DNA of 64,000 nucleotides, taken from NCBI GenBank assembly GCA_020725105.1, contig DYFQ01000002.1, positions 47,531-111,530 on the forward strand, read 5' to 3'. A model generated the notes under the pieces. It did not search any database. It was given only the letters and a program-made list of their open reading frames with translations, and was not told where the DNA came from. This stretch comes from Symbiobacterium thermophilum (GTDB lineage Bacteria; Bacillota; Sulfobacillia; DYFQ01). Position 1 is the stretch's first letter, and each line of letters starts with the position of its first letter. Position numbers and translations under genes: made by a program. Shown piece after piece: positions 35,323-44,104 of this stretch.

Positions 35323-36798
35323 TCACGGCCCCGGCCAGCCGATGCCCACCACGGCCAGGGCTCGCGACACCAGGCCGACGATGGGCGACGGCACCAGGCC
35401 AACCAGCAGGACGGCCAGGCCGGTGACGGCCATGGTCCCGGCGATGGCGCCCGGTGCCTCGTTGACCTCCGCCAGCGCCCGGGGTAGCGGGCCGAAGAAG
35501 GCCCGCCGCACCAGGTTCAGTCCGTAGGCTGCCGTCAGCACGCTGCCCAGGGTGGCGGCGGCCGCAAGGATCACGTAGCCGGAACCAAAGCCGCCCGCCA
35601 GGATCAGCCACTCGCTGTGGAAGCCTGCCAGCAGGGGCACGCCGGCCAGGGACAGGACGGCCACCAGGGTAGCCGCCGCCGTCAGCGGCATCCGGGCGGC
35701 CAGCCCGCCCAGTTCCCCGAGTTGCTCCGTACCGGCCCGCACCAGCAAGGCGCCGACGGCCATGAACAATAACGCCTTGGCCAGGCCGTGGGTGACCACG
35801 TGCATCACCGAGCCTGCCAGTCCCAGGGCATGGACCGAAGCCACGCCGAGGAGCACGTAGCCCATCTGGCTCATGGTGGAGTAAGCCGCCAGGCGACGGA
35901 CTTCTCTCTGCACCAGGGCCATCAGGGCTCCGTACAGCTGGGTCACCACCGCCCAGGTCAGCAGGAAGCCGGCCCACGGCAGTAGCAAGGTGGCCGGAAA
36001 GGCGGTGAACACCAGCCGGACCAGGGCGTAGATTCCCGCGCCCATCATGGCGCCGGCCATCGCGATGACGGCCGGCAACGGGGCGGTCCGGTACGTGTCC
36101 GGCAGCCAGCCGTGGACAGGAAACAGGCCGAGCTTGACCGCGAGGCCCGCCAGCAACAGGCCCAGCAGCCACCGCAACTGGCCGGGGGCGACGTGCTCCA
36201 GGCGGCCCGCCAGCCCGTACAGGTCGGTCGAACCGGTGACCGCCCACAGGCCGAGCAGCCCGGCCAGCAACAGAACGGCACCCACGTGAGAGTAGACGAA
36301 GTAGCTGAGGGCCACCCGGCCGCGGTCGGGGCTCTCGCCCCAGAAGCCCACCAGGGCCACCGACGCCACCAGCATCAGTTCCCAGAAGACGTAGAACTGG
36401 ATGATGTCGGTGGCCAGCCCGGTGCCGACCATGCCCGCCAGTAGGAGCAGGATCCACGCGTACAGCGACGCCGGAGCGCCCTGGCGCCTGGCGTAGTATT
36501 CTCCGGCGTACACCAGGGCCAGAACGGTCACGGCCGCGACGGTCCCCAGCAGCACCAGGCTGAGGCCGTCCACCCGCAGGTCAAACCGGATGCCCACGGC
36601 CGGCGCCCAGCCGGTCCGCAACGTGGCGGTCCCGGTGGGCCCGGTCATGGCCCCCAGGAGGGCAATCCCCAGGGCCGATGCGACCGCCGCCCCCAGTGCC
36701 GCGTTGCCGACCCAGGGCCGGCGTTCGGATGCCCGGGCCGCCAGGACCAGCGCCCCCACGAGCGGAGCACCCAGGCTCAGCCCGATCCCCAGGCTCAA
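35323..36798 (-). CDS. Ion-pumping membrane subunit, NuoM-like
   Basis: This protein of about 491 aa has about 14 helices with FYVFWELMLVASVALVGFW, LAVKLGLFPVHGWLPDTY, the RRLAAYSTMSQMGYVLLG block, and a KALLFMAVGALL helix. These are the NuoM-type pump residues Glu, Lys and His. TTG 36798 is favoured since a GGGGGGAG site lies 7 bases upstream and the overlap with the NuoL-like gene is avoided; GTG 36825 has no ribosome site. It is the middle pump of the operon. Confidence 0.92.
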   Translation of the reverse strand: MSLGIGLSLGAPLVGALVLAARASERRPWVGNAALGAAVASALGIALLGAMTGPTGTATLRTGWAPAVGIRFDLRVDGLSLVLLGTVAAVTVLALVYAGEYYARRQGAPASLYAWILLLLAGMVGTGLATDIIQFYVFWELMLVASVALVGFWGESPDRGRVALSYFVYSHVGAVLLLAGLLGLWAVTGSTDLYGLAGRLEHVAPGQLRWLLGLLLAGLAVKLGLFPVHGWLPDTYRTAPLPAVIAMAGAMMGAGIYALVRLVFTAFPATLLLPWAGFLLTWAVVTQLYGALMALVQREVRRLAAYSTMSQMGYVLLGVASVHALGLAGSVMHVVTHGLAKALLFMAVGALLVRAGTEQLGELGGLAARMPLTAAATLVAVLSLAGVPLLAGFHSEWLILAGGFGSGYVILAAAATLGSVLTAAYGLNLVRRAFFGPLPRALAEVNEAPGAIAGTMAVTGLAVLLVGLVPSPIVGLVSRALAVVGIGWPGP

Positions 36799-36812
36799 CA
36801 AGAGACTCCCCC

Positions 36813-38660
36813 CTAGAGCCACCACAGCAGCAGGATCAGAATGAGTGTCAGCCCCACCAGGGCGCTGACGGTGTTGTCGGCCAGGTCGCCCGTCTGGGCC
36901 AGCCGAAGACCGCCGGCCGCCTTGCCGAAGCCCCCGGCCACCAGGTCCTGCAGCCTGACACCGAGACTCGGTTCCAGCCGCCGCCCGGCGGCCAGCCCCA
37001 AGGCCTCACCGGCGGCCAGCAGCCGGTTGATGAGCCCGTCGAAGCCGTACCCGGCCCGGAGCATGACCCCGAGATCCGGCGCGACCCTCACCAGGACGGC
37101 ACCGGGGTCGCGCCAGCACCAGACCGCCCAGCCGCCGGCGGCCAGCGCCGCCAGGGCCACCAGAACGGCCGGCGAGTGCAGGGTGTGGGCGACCAGCTCG
37201 GCGGGCCCGAGCACCTCGTGGGCCAGCCCGGCCGCCGCGAGGTGACGCGTCTGGACGCCCGTGCCCAGCCACGATACGGTGGCACCCAGCGCCAGCAAGC
37301 TCAGCGGCACCGTCATGACCCACGGCGCCTCCTCGCCCGCCCGCCGGGGCTCACCGCAGAAGACCAGGTAGTAGGCGCGGAAGGCGTAGGCCGCCGTCAG
37401 TGCCGCCGCGAGGCCGGCCACGAACAGCGCCAGTGCCCGACCCTGATCCCAGGCGGCCGCCAGGATCAGGTCCTTGGTCCAGAAGCCGTTGAAGACGGGC
37501 ACGCCGGCCAGGGCCAGGCAGCCCACGAGAAAGGTCCGGCCGGTCCAGGGCATCACCCGGCCCAGGCCGCCCATCTCCGACATGAGCCGCGTGTGGAACC
37601 GGTGGATGACGGCGCCCGCGCCGAGAAACAAGAGCGCCTTGAACAAGGCGTGGCTTACCAGATGAAGCTGGCTGGCGGCGATGGCCCCCAGCCCCACCGC
37701 CATGAACATGAAACCCAGCTGGCTGATGGTGGAGTAGGCCAGCAGCCGCTTGAGGTCCGGCTCCACCAGGGCCAGGGCGGCGGTGAGGAAGGCCGTGATC
37801 ACCCCGACCCAGAGCACGGTGTCCAGCCAGCCCGGCACGGCCGTGAACACTGGGGCGGTCCTCGCCACCAGGTACACCCCGGCGTTCACCATGGTGGCGG
37901 CGTGGATCAGCGCGCTGATCGGGGTGGGCGCCTCCATGGCGTCGGGAAGCCAGACGTGCAGCGGCAACTGGGCCGACTTGGCCACGGCCGCCAGGAGGAA
38001 GCCGAACCCGGCCAGCGCGAGGGCAGCCGGGGAAACCTGGCCGGCCGCCACCCGGCCGGCGATCTCCGGCCACACGAAAGTGTGGGGCGTCGTCGCGAAG
38101 TACAGGGTCAGGATTCCCACCAGCAGCCCGGCGTCACCGATCCTCGTGGTCAGCAAGGCCTTGAGTCCCGCCCTGGCCGCCTTGTGCTCGCGGTAGGCAA
38201 AGCCGATCAGGGCATAGGAGCACAGGCCCACGATCTCCCAGAACACGTAGAGCAGCAGCAGGTTGGCCGACAGGGCCAGCCCCACCATGCCGCCGATGAA
38301 GAGCACCAGAAAGCCGTAATACCGGCTCTGGTCCGCTTCGCCGGCCATGTAGCCGGCCGAGTACAGGACAATCACGGCGCCCAGCACGCCGGCGATGAGG
38401 GCCAGGAAGACGGACAGCCCGTCGGTGAAGACCACGATGGGCACCAGGCCCGGGACCCAGTCACCAAGGTAGACCGTCCCGGGCCGGATGGCGGGTAGCA
38501 GCAACAGGCTCAGGACCGCCGTGGCGCCCGCCGCCAGCGCGATGACCGCCCCGCGCAGCCGGGCCCCGCTCAGCGCGGCCAGGGGGACCAGAGCCGCCCC
38601 CAGCAGGGGAATGAGGACCGCCCAGCGGGCCAGCGCGGCCACGGCTCCCGTGTCTGTCAC
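36813..38660 (-). CDS. Ion-pumping membrane subunit, NuoL-like
   Basis: This 615-aa protein is of full NuoL size. It has an antiporter core with LLYVFWEIVGLCSYALIGF, KSAQLPLHVWLPDAMEAPTP, and KRLLAYSTISQLGFMFMAVG. A C-terminal extension with GYGFDGLINRLLAAGEALG near residue 545 leads into a last helix, as in NuoL's lateral arm. The start GTG 38660 has AAAGGAGGGG 5 bases upstream. The long NuoL tail is a complex I-like trait. Confidence 0.94.
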   Translation of the reverse strand: MTDTGAVAALARWAVLIPLLGAALVPLAALSGARLRGAVIALAAGATAVLSLLLLPAIRPGTVYLGDWVPGLVPIVVFTDGLSVFLALIAGVLGAVIVLYSAGYMAGEADQSRYYGFLVLFIGGMVGLALSANLLLLYVFWEIVGLCSYALIGFAYREHKAARAGLKALLTTRIGDAGLLVGILTLYFATTPHTFVWPEIAGRVAAGQVSPAALALAGFGFLLAAVAKSAQLPLHVWLPDAMEAPTPISALIHAATMVNAGVYLVARTAPVFTAVPGWLDTVLWVGVITAFLTAALALVEPDLKRLLAYSTISQLGFMFMAVGLGAIAASQLHLVSHALFKALLFLGAGAVIHRFHTRLMSEMGGLGRVMPWTGRTFLVGCLALAGVPVFNGFWTKDLILAAAWDQGRALALFVAGLAAALTAAYAFRAYYLVFCGEPRRAGEEAPWVMTVPLSLLALGATVSWLGTGVQTRHLAAAGLAHEVLGPAELVAHTLHSPAVLVALAALAAGGWAVWCWRDPGAVLVRVAPDLGVMLRAGYGFDGLINRLLAAGEALGLAAGRRLEPSLGVRLQDLVAGGFGKAAGGLRLAQTGDLADNTVSALVGLTLILILLLWWL

Positions 38661-38686
38661 CCAAACCCCTCCTTTCGTTCCGGCCC

Positions 38687-38989
38687 CTAGCCGCGGAGCC
38701 GGGTCAGCCGCCGGACGTCCGGCAGGCCGAAATGCTGCCGGGCGCCGGCCACCATGGCCAGGCCCAGGGCGACCACGGCAGCGTCAATGGTGATGATGAG
38801 GATGGCCATCACCTGGGCCAGCCCTGGCTGGCGCTGGACCACACCCGCCGCCACCACGGCCAGGGTGGCGCCCCTGGCGATGACCTCCAGGCCGATGAGC
38901 AGCTTGATCATGCTGCTCTGGGTGAAGATGGCCCAGAGGCCCAGGCCCGCCAGGACGGCGACGGTGGCCATGACGTGACCCAGGCTCAC
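38687..38989 (-). CDS. NuoK/HyfE-like small membrane subunit
   Basis: This 100-aa protein has three helices. The IKLLIGLEVIARGATL segment near residue 30 carries the helix-2 glutamate of the NuoK/MrpC family, and AQVMAILIITIDAAVVALGLAM near 65 resembles MrpC/HyfE more than the Glu-bearing third helix of NuoK. The start GTG 38989 overlaps the NuoJ-like stop (GTGA). The longer frame to 39214 is a shadow. Confidence 0.9.
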   Translation of the reverse strand: MSLGHVMATVAVLAGLGLWAIFTQSSMIKLLIGLEVIARGATLAVVAAGVVQRQPGLAQVMAILIITIDAAVVALGLAMVAGARQHFGLPDVRRLTRLRG

Positions 38990-39552
38990 GCCGCGTCCCC
39001 CCCTCCGGCGTCCGCCGGCGCCCCGGCCTCGTCGTGGCCGGCCCGAGACTGCCCGGCGGCCCGTGGGACCAGGGCGACGATGCCCCATACCGCGGCCAGC
39101 AGAATGGCGGCCTGCCCGCCCAGGTCGAGGGGTCGCGCCACCCAGAGCAGGGAGCGCGGGTCCCCGTCCGGCGGCGTCAGTGCCACCGCCAGTTGGGGGG
39201 CGGCATGTAGCCACTGACCGGCCGCCCGGCCGGCCAGCAGCAGGCAGACTCCCAACAGGCCGAGCCCGACGGGACCTCGCGCGAAGCGCCAGCCGCTCGC
39301 CGGTTCCGGGGCGCGGTCGGTCCGGGCCAGGGGACCGCCCAGCGAGATGGCGGCGAGAAACAAGACGGTAACCAGACCGGCCGCCACGGTCAGCTCGAAG
39401 ACCCCGGCGTACGGGGCTCCGAGGCGGTAAAAGACGAGGGCCAGGACTGCGCTGGCTCCGGCCAGGCTGACGACGGCGGCCATCAGGTGCCGCAGGCCGA
39501 CCGCCATCGCGGCCAGAACCACGATGGCCAGGAGCAGAATGGTGTCGAGCAT
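38986..39552 (-). CDS. NuoJ/MbhD-like membrane subunit
   Basis: This 188-aa protein has about five helices. The first 75 residues, with LGAPYAGVFELTVAAGLVTV near 45-65, resemble both NuoJ and the MbhD/MrpB-related (DUF4040) proteins. After a loop of about 30 residues, helices at about 92-110 and 145-165 follow. It is the first gene of the hydrogenase operon; start ATG 39552 has GGGAGG 7 bases upstream. Family call is moderate, the role in the membrane arm is inferred from position. Confidence 0.78.
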   Translation of the reverse strand: MLDTILLLAIVVLAAMAVGLRHLMAAVVSLAGASAVLALVFYRLGAPYAGVFELTVAAGLVTVLFLAAISLGGPLARTDRAPEPASGWRFARGPVGLGLLGVCLLLAGRAAGQWLHAAPQLAVALTPPDGDPRSLLWVARPLDLGGQAAILLAAVWGIVALVPRAAGQSRAGHDEAGAPADAGGGDAA

Positions 39553-39663
39553 GCTACTGCCTCCCGACCAAGCATAGGGCGAAGAAATGGAGAAACTCTT
39601 GCCAATGTCTAGCCGCGGACTTGCATTTGCGCAGGTAAAATGCGGCACGGGGCTTTGCAGATT

Positions 39664-39692
39664 CGTTGCGCAGTGCAACGTTGTGCTACAAT
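39664..39692 (+). promoter_or_regulatory. Candidate promoter/operator of the haem sensor gene
   Basis: A TACAAT -10-like hexamer (39687-39692) is preceded by an inverted repeat CGTTGC-gcagt-GCAACG at 39664-39680, which contains a TTGCGC -35-like element with short 15-base spacing. The repeat would cover the -35 region and could be an operator. The divergent hydrogenase operon starts 112 bases away. Confidence 0.4.
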
Positions 39693-39789
39693 CAAGCTGG
39701 AATCGAGAGACCGGCCCACGCCCAAGAGGCTGCTGGCAAGTCCCGTTCCCGTCGACCAGCGGACGCGGCTCGTTCCGGGGGGAACGGGT

Positions 39790-41580
39790 ATGGCCCCTAC
39801 CGGCAGGCCGGGACCGGCCCGGCCGGCCCAGACGCTTAGCTTCCGGCTCCTCACCCGGCTGGTGGCCATCACCGTCGTGGTGGCGGCGGTCAACCTCTAC
39901 TGGAACATCAGCCGCGAGACCCTCCAGGCCTACCGCGACCTGCACGCCCGGGCCCGCCTCATCAGCGTGCAATTTCTCAGCGTCCGCAGCTGGGTCGCCC
40001 AGCAGCCGGGGGCGGCCATCCCCGGCGAGAAGTACACCCACCTGGACCCCGAGGCCGTGGCGGCGGGGCTCCGCACGGTGTTTGCCGACGACCCCGGGGT
40101 GGCGCTACGGGAGGTCTGGGTTCGGGCCAGCGACGAACTGCACGCGCCCGACCCGCTGGAAGAAGAGGCCATCCGCCGCTTCACCACCGACCCGACCTTG
40201 GTGGAGTTCTCGGTGCTGGAACGAGCGGGAGGAGTCAGCCGGTTCCGCTACCTGATCCCCATCCAGATGGAGGAGGCGTGCCTCACCTGCCACCGGCCCT
40301 CCAACGGTGCCGCGGCCGACGAAGCACGCGAACAGAACCAGGCTGCCGGCGGAACCGCCGCCCTGGACTCCGGCACCGCCGCGCTGCTCCCGCCCGAGTT
40401 CAACCTGGGCGAGGTGGCGGGAGCCATCAGCCTGGCCATTCCCACCCGCGCGCTGGACGCCCGCCTCCAGAGCCAGTTCCTGGTGAGCCTGGGCTTCACC
40501 GTGGCCCTGGTGGCCATGCTCTTCGCCGCCGTCTACGCCACCATGGCCCAGCTGGTCACCCGGCCCCTGGCCGGGCTCGGCGCCTGGTGCCGGCGGATCG
40601 CCTCTGGCGACCTCGCCCGCCACCCCAGACTGCAGCCGGCCCCGAGGGAGATTGCCGACCTGGCCAGGGAGTTCCAGGTGATGGCCCAACGCCTGCACGA
40701 CCTGTACCAGCACCTGGAGGATAAGGTGGCCCAGCGCACGGCCGAACTGTCGGAAGCCAACCGCCGCCTCCAGTTGAGCCAGCAGGAGCTGCGCCGGGCG
40801 TACGAAGAGGTATCCGAGGCCAACCGGCTCAAGTCCGATTTCCTGGCAACCACCAGCCATGAGTTGCGGACCCCGCTCACGTCGATCATCGCTTCCACCG
40901 AACTCCTGCTGGAAGAGGCGCCCGGGGGGCTATCAGACCGGCAGCGGGAGTACCTGCAGGGGATTCTGGACTCCAGCTACCAGTTGCTCGGGTCCATCAA
41001 CAGCCTGCTGGACATGGCCAAGGTGGAAGCGGGCCGGATGGAGTTCCGCCCGTCCCTGTTCCGCCTGGAGATCCTGGTGGAAGCGGTGGCCCGCCGGATG
41101 GAAGCGCGGGCCGTGCGCAAGGGCATCTCCTTCCGGGTGGCCCTGGACGGCCCCCTGCCCGCGCTGACGGCCGATTACCGCAAGATCGAGCAGGTCCTGT
41201 TTAACCTGGTGGACAACGCCATCAAGTTCACCCCCGCCGGGGGAACGGTGACGGTGGGCGCCCGCTACCAGCCCGACAGCGGCAGGGTTCAGTTGCACGT
41301 TCAGGACACCGGCATCGGCATCGCCCCGGAGGAGCACGAGCGCATCTTCGAGAGTTTCTGGCAGGCGGGATCCGCCTCCACTCGCGAGCACCGGGGCACG
41401 GGGCTGGGGCTGGCGCTGGTGAAGCGCCTGGTGGAAATGCACGGTGGCTCGGTCGGGGTCACCAGCGCGCCGGGCAAGGGCAGTACCTTCACCGTATCCT
41501 TGCCGGTCGTCACCCCCGCCGCGGCCTCCAGGCCCGGTTCCGAACGCCGCAACAGACGCGAAGGGAGTGAGCCCCCGTGA
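39790..41580 (+). CDS. Sensor histidine kinase with haem c-type (DUF3365/Tll0287-like) sensor domain
   Basis: This 596-aa protein has a membrane helix at about residues 20-38 and an extracytoplasmic domain of about 190 residues resembling DUF3365/Tll0287, with a CLTCHRP haem c-binding CxxCH at about 162-166. A second helix (about 232-252), HAMP and coiled-coil regions follow, then HisKA with HELRTPLTSI (His near 357) and HATPase_c with DNAIKFTPAGG, DTGIGI and GTGLGLAL. It likely reads redox state, O2, CO or NO through haem (inference). ATG 39790 follows a GGGGGGAAC site; ATG 39640 is less likely. It is coupled to the regulator by GTGA and divergent from the hydrogenase operon. Confidence 0.92.
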   Translation: MAPTGRPGPARPAQTLSFRLLTRLVAITVVVAAVNLYWNISRETLQAYRDLHARARLISVQFLSVRSWVAQQPGAAIPGEKYTHLDPEAVAAGLRTVFADDPGVALREVWVRASDELHAPDPLEEEAIRRFTTDPTLVEFSVLERAGGVSRFRYLIPIQMEEACLTCHRPSNGAAADEAREQNQAAGGTAALDSGTAALLPPEFNLGEVAGAISLAIPTRALDARLQSQFLVSLGFTVALVAMLFAAVYATMAQLVTRPLAGLGAWCRRIASGDLARHPRLQPAPREIADLAREFQVMAQRLHDLYQHLEDKVAQRTAELSEANRRLQLSQQELRRAYEEVSEANRLKSDFLATTSHELRTPLTSIIASTELLLEEAPGGLSDRQREYLQGILDSSYQLLGSINSLLDMAKVEAGRMEFRPSLFRLEILVEAVARRMEARAVRKGISFRVALDGPLPALTADYRKIEQVLFNLVDNAIKFTPAGGTVTVGARYQPDSGRVQLHVQDTGIGIAPEEHERIFESFWQAGSASTREHRGTGLGLALVKRLVEMHGGSVGVTSAPGKGSTFTVSLPVVTPAAASRPGSERRNRREGSEPP

Positions 41581-42299
41581 CGGGCCGTCCCAACCTCAAC
41601 GAAAGCCGGCCGAGCATCCTGGTGGTGGACGACGAACCCACCATTCTCAAGGCGGTGGGCGACCGCCTTGCCCGGGAGGGGTTCAGCATCATCACCGCAA
41701 CCGACGGCGAGGACGCGCTGGAGAAGTTCCAGCGCCACCGGCCGGACCTCATCGTCCTCGACCTGATGCTACCGAAGCTGGACGGCTTCGAGGTCTGCCG
41801 GGTGATCCGGGAACGGTCGTCTACCCCCATCATCATCCTGTCGGTCCGGGGAGACGAGATCGACAAGCTGGTCGGCTTCCGGCTAGGGGTCGACGACTAC
41901 ATGGTCAAGCCCTTCAGTCCGTCGGAACTGGCCATGCGGGTCCAGGCGGTGCTGCGCCGGGCCTCCCGCGCCATGGGGCGCTCCCGGGAGCGCGACGAAC
42001 TCCGCTATGCCGGCCTGGTCGTCGACCGTGGCAAGCGCTCGGTGACCATCGAGGGTCGCCCGGTGGAACTGACCGCCAAGGAGTTCGACCTCCTGTGGCT
42101 TTTGGCGTCGCACCCCGATTACGTCTTCACGCGGGAGCAACTGCTCGACCACATCTGGCAGAGCGACTACGAGGGGGACCTGAACAACGTCACGGTGCTG
42201 GTAAGCCGGCTCCGGGAGAAGCTGGGCGAGGACCCCTCCAACCCGCTGTACGTCCGTACCGTATGGGGAGTGGGCTACAAGTTCCAGCCCCCGGCCTGA
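41577..42299 (+). CDS. OmpR/PhoB-family response regulator
   Basis: This 240-aa protein has a receiver domain with acidic pair DD (near 18-19), phospho-acceptor Asp62 in IVLDLMLPKLDG and VKPFSPSEL (Lys near 113). A C-terminal winged helix follows with LTAKEFDLLWLLASH and VRTVWGVGYKF. It is the cognate partner of the haem sensor kinase (GTGA overlap). Probable targets are the two hydrogenase loci on each side (inference). Confidence 0.96.
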   Translation: MTGRPNLNESRPSILVVDDEPTILKAVGDRLAREGFSIITATDGEDALEKFQRHRPDLIVLDLMLPKLDGFEVCRVIRERSSTPIIILSVRGDEIDKLVGFRLGVDDYMVKPFSPSELAMRVQAVLRRASRAMGRSRERDELRYAGLVVDRGKRSVTIEGRPVELTAKEFDLLWLLASHPDYVFTREQLLDHIWQSDYEGDLNNVTVLVSRLREKLGEDPSNPLYVRTVWGVGYKFQPPA

Positions 42300-42474
42300 C
42301 CCCGGACTCTGACGGATGGCAGGCGTACCACGGGCAAGAAAACGCAAACCCCAAAATGCACGATTCTTTCTAATTTCCCGTCAAATCGAAAGCAATCCGC
42401 AAGCCCGCAGCCACGGCGGCGAAACCATCAACTGCTAGCATCAGGGTGCAGCCCTATCAAGGGGGTGACACCCT

Positions 42475-42618
42475 GTGCTCGCCCGGCTGGGGAAGGCGTA
42501 CGCGGTCCTCCACTGTGTGTGTTGCGGGGTCTTCATGGCCTGCCACCTGGCCGTGGCCCTCCTCGTCACGGCGCTGGTGGTCTGGGCTTTCGTGGTGGCA
42601 CCGTTCGTCTCGCCATAG
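42475..42618 (+). CDS. Small Cys-rich membrane peptide
   Basis: This 47-aa open frame begins with GTG 42475, which has an AGGGGGTG ribosome site 7 bases upstream, and ends at TAG 42616-42618. It encodes one membrane helix (ALLVTALVVWAFVVA) preceded by a striking HCVCCGVFMACH segment with four Cys and two His in twelve residues. It is not recognised. Codon third positions are GC-rich like the neighbours. It lies between the two-component genes and the group 3b hydrogenase, so it might bind a metal, haem or Fe-S cluster near them (inference). Confidence 0.5.
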   Translation: MLARLGKAYAVLHCVCCGVFMACHLAVALLVTALVVWAFVVAPFVSP

Positions 42619-42955
42619 CGTTTCATCGCAGAGCCCCCAAGACCGAGGTCAACGCCCGCCACCGGTCCCCGCGCGGGCTCGGGATCGGGCCGCTGTCGTT
42701 CCACCGTCGGCGACACGTACCCGCCTCCCGGCTCACGGTGGCCGAAAGGATCCGGCAAGGACAAGGGGCCGCCCCATGCCTGGCGGCCGGGCCCGGCAAG
42801 GGTTCCGCAACTCTTTCGTCCGCCTTGCTCAAGCTACACCCGCCAACTGGCAAGGTTCCTGCTACCAAAAAGCCAGCGCCACGTCAACGGGCCGCAAGCT
42901 CGGTTTGCTACCCTGCCCTGGGAGAAAGACCCTCCATTTCAAAGGGGGTGGCGGG
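42619..42955 (+). other. Gene-free leader before the group 3b hydrogenase
   Basis: This 337-base stretch shows no open frame with coding character. It contains a CCTTGC/GCAAGG inverted repeat with a long spacer around 42825-42857, and ends with the AAAGGGGGTG ribosome site of the next gene. No clear -35/-10 pair was recognised. Confidence 0.4.
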
Positions 42956-44104
42956 ATGCCCCCGCGACTGCTGGCCACCGACGAGGTGGAAGCTCTCTTC
43001 CAGGCCTTGCGACGCCGGGGCCCGGTGTTCGGGCCGGCGGCCGGCCTTGACTCCGGCGCCAGGCCTCCCCCGGCAGGCCGGCTGACGCCGCTGCGCTACG
43101 CCCCTCTGGAGCGGGCCTGCGACGCCGTCCTGGCCCCGGCCGCCTTCGGCTACCCCGCCAAGAGGCTCTGGTTCCGGCCGTCCGTTACCCTGGCGGCCGC
43201 CCGCCGGGCAGTGCCGGCCAGCGGCCCGGGGCCCTGGGAGCCCGGGCCACCCCCGGCCGGCGCCGCCCCGCCCCTGAACCCGGACCCGGCCCGCCCTTTC
43301 GCCGTCTGGGGCGTTCGTGGCTGCGACCTGGCGGCTCTGGAGCGCTTGGACGCCGTGCTCATGACCGGTCCCGTGACCGACCCTGAATACGCCGCCCGGC
43401 GCCGGGCCGGCACCGTCGTGGCGTTCACCTGCACCCAGGCTGGGCCGGCCTGCTTCTGCACGGCGACGGGCGGGTCACCGGTGCCCGCCGGTGGCTGTGA
43501 CCTGGTGGTCACCCCCCTGGCGGGTGGCCCCGGCGGGAACGGGGCCCGGGAGTACCTGGTGGAACCCCGCTCGGCCCGGGGTGAGGCCCTGGTGGAGGAG
43601 GTCGGCGGCCGGCCCGCGGGGCGCGCGGCCGTGGCGGCGGCGGCGGCGGTGATCGGCAGCGTGCGGGCCGCGTTGCCCCGGTCCCTGAACGGCAGGCTCA
43701 GGCCTGAAAACGCCGCCCAGAAGGCGGCGCGGCGGCTGGACAGCCCGGCCTGGGACGAGCTGGCCGGCCGGTGCCTGGGCTGCGCGGCCTGCAGCCTCAC
43801 CTGCCCGACCTGCCCCTGTTTCGACGTGGTCGAACGGGTGTCAGCCACCGCGGACGCCGGCTGGCGGGAGCGCCGCTGGACGTCCTGCCTGGTGCCGGAT
43901 TTCGGCCGGCTGGCCAGCCACAACGCGCGGGCCCGGCGGGAGAACCGGCTGAAGCACTGGCTCCTGCACAAGCTGGCCCCGGCGGAGAAGGTTACCGGTG
44001 GGCTGACCTGCGTGGGCTGCGGCCGCTGCTCGACCTGGTGCCCGGCCGGGCTCGGCCTCCGCGCCGCGCTCGAGAGCCTCGAGGGAGAGGGGGGCTTGCC
44101 GTGA
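42956..44104 (+). CDS. hydB: Group 3b hydrogenase beta subunit (HydB/HyhB-like, 4Fe-4S)
   Basis: This 382-aa protein is an electron-transfer subunit of NAD(P)-linked sulfhydrogenases. An N-terminal domain has VWGVRGCDLAALERLD near residue 118 and GPACFCTATGGSP. Two [4Fe-4S] motifs follow: CLGCAACSLTCPTCPC near 275 and CVGCGRCSTWCPAG near 353. The start ATG 42956 has an AAAGGGGGTG site. It opens the hydB-hydG-hydD-hydA order known from Pyrococcus hydrogenase I and is coupled to the next gene by GTGA. Confidence 0.92.
   Translation: MPPRLLATDEVEALFQALRRRGPVFGPAAGLDSGARPPPAGRLTPLRYAPLERACDAVLAPAAFGYPAKRLWFRPSVTLAAARRAVPASGPGPWEPGPPPAGAAPPLNPDPARPFAVWGVRGCDLAALERLDAVLMTGPVTDPEYAARRRAGTVVAFTCTQAGPACFCTATGGSPVPAGGCDLVVTPLAGGPGGNGAREYLVEPRSARGEALVEEVGGRPAGRAAVAAAAAVIGSVRAALPRSLNGRLRPENAAQKAARRLDSPAWDELAGRCLGCAACSLTCPTCPCFDVVERVSATADAGWRERRWTSCLVPDFGRLASHNARARRENRLKHWLLHKLAPAEKVTGGLTCVGCGRCSTWCPAGLGLRAALESLEGEGGLP

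Noticed and set aside
29724-39552. Annotation of the operon as NADH:quinone oxidoreductase (complex I)
   Set aside because: The large subunit keeps the four Ni-Fe cysteines, a cleavable tail and a HycI-like protease gene, and NuoE, NuoF and NuoG are absent.
39681-39691. TTGT-gct-ACAA as a Rex binding site
   Set aside because: The arms are only 4 bp and the spacing does not match known Rex boxes. Chance occurrence is likely.
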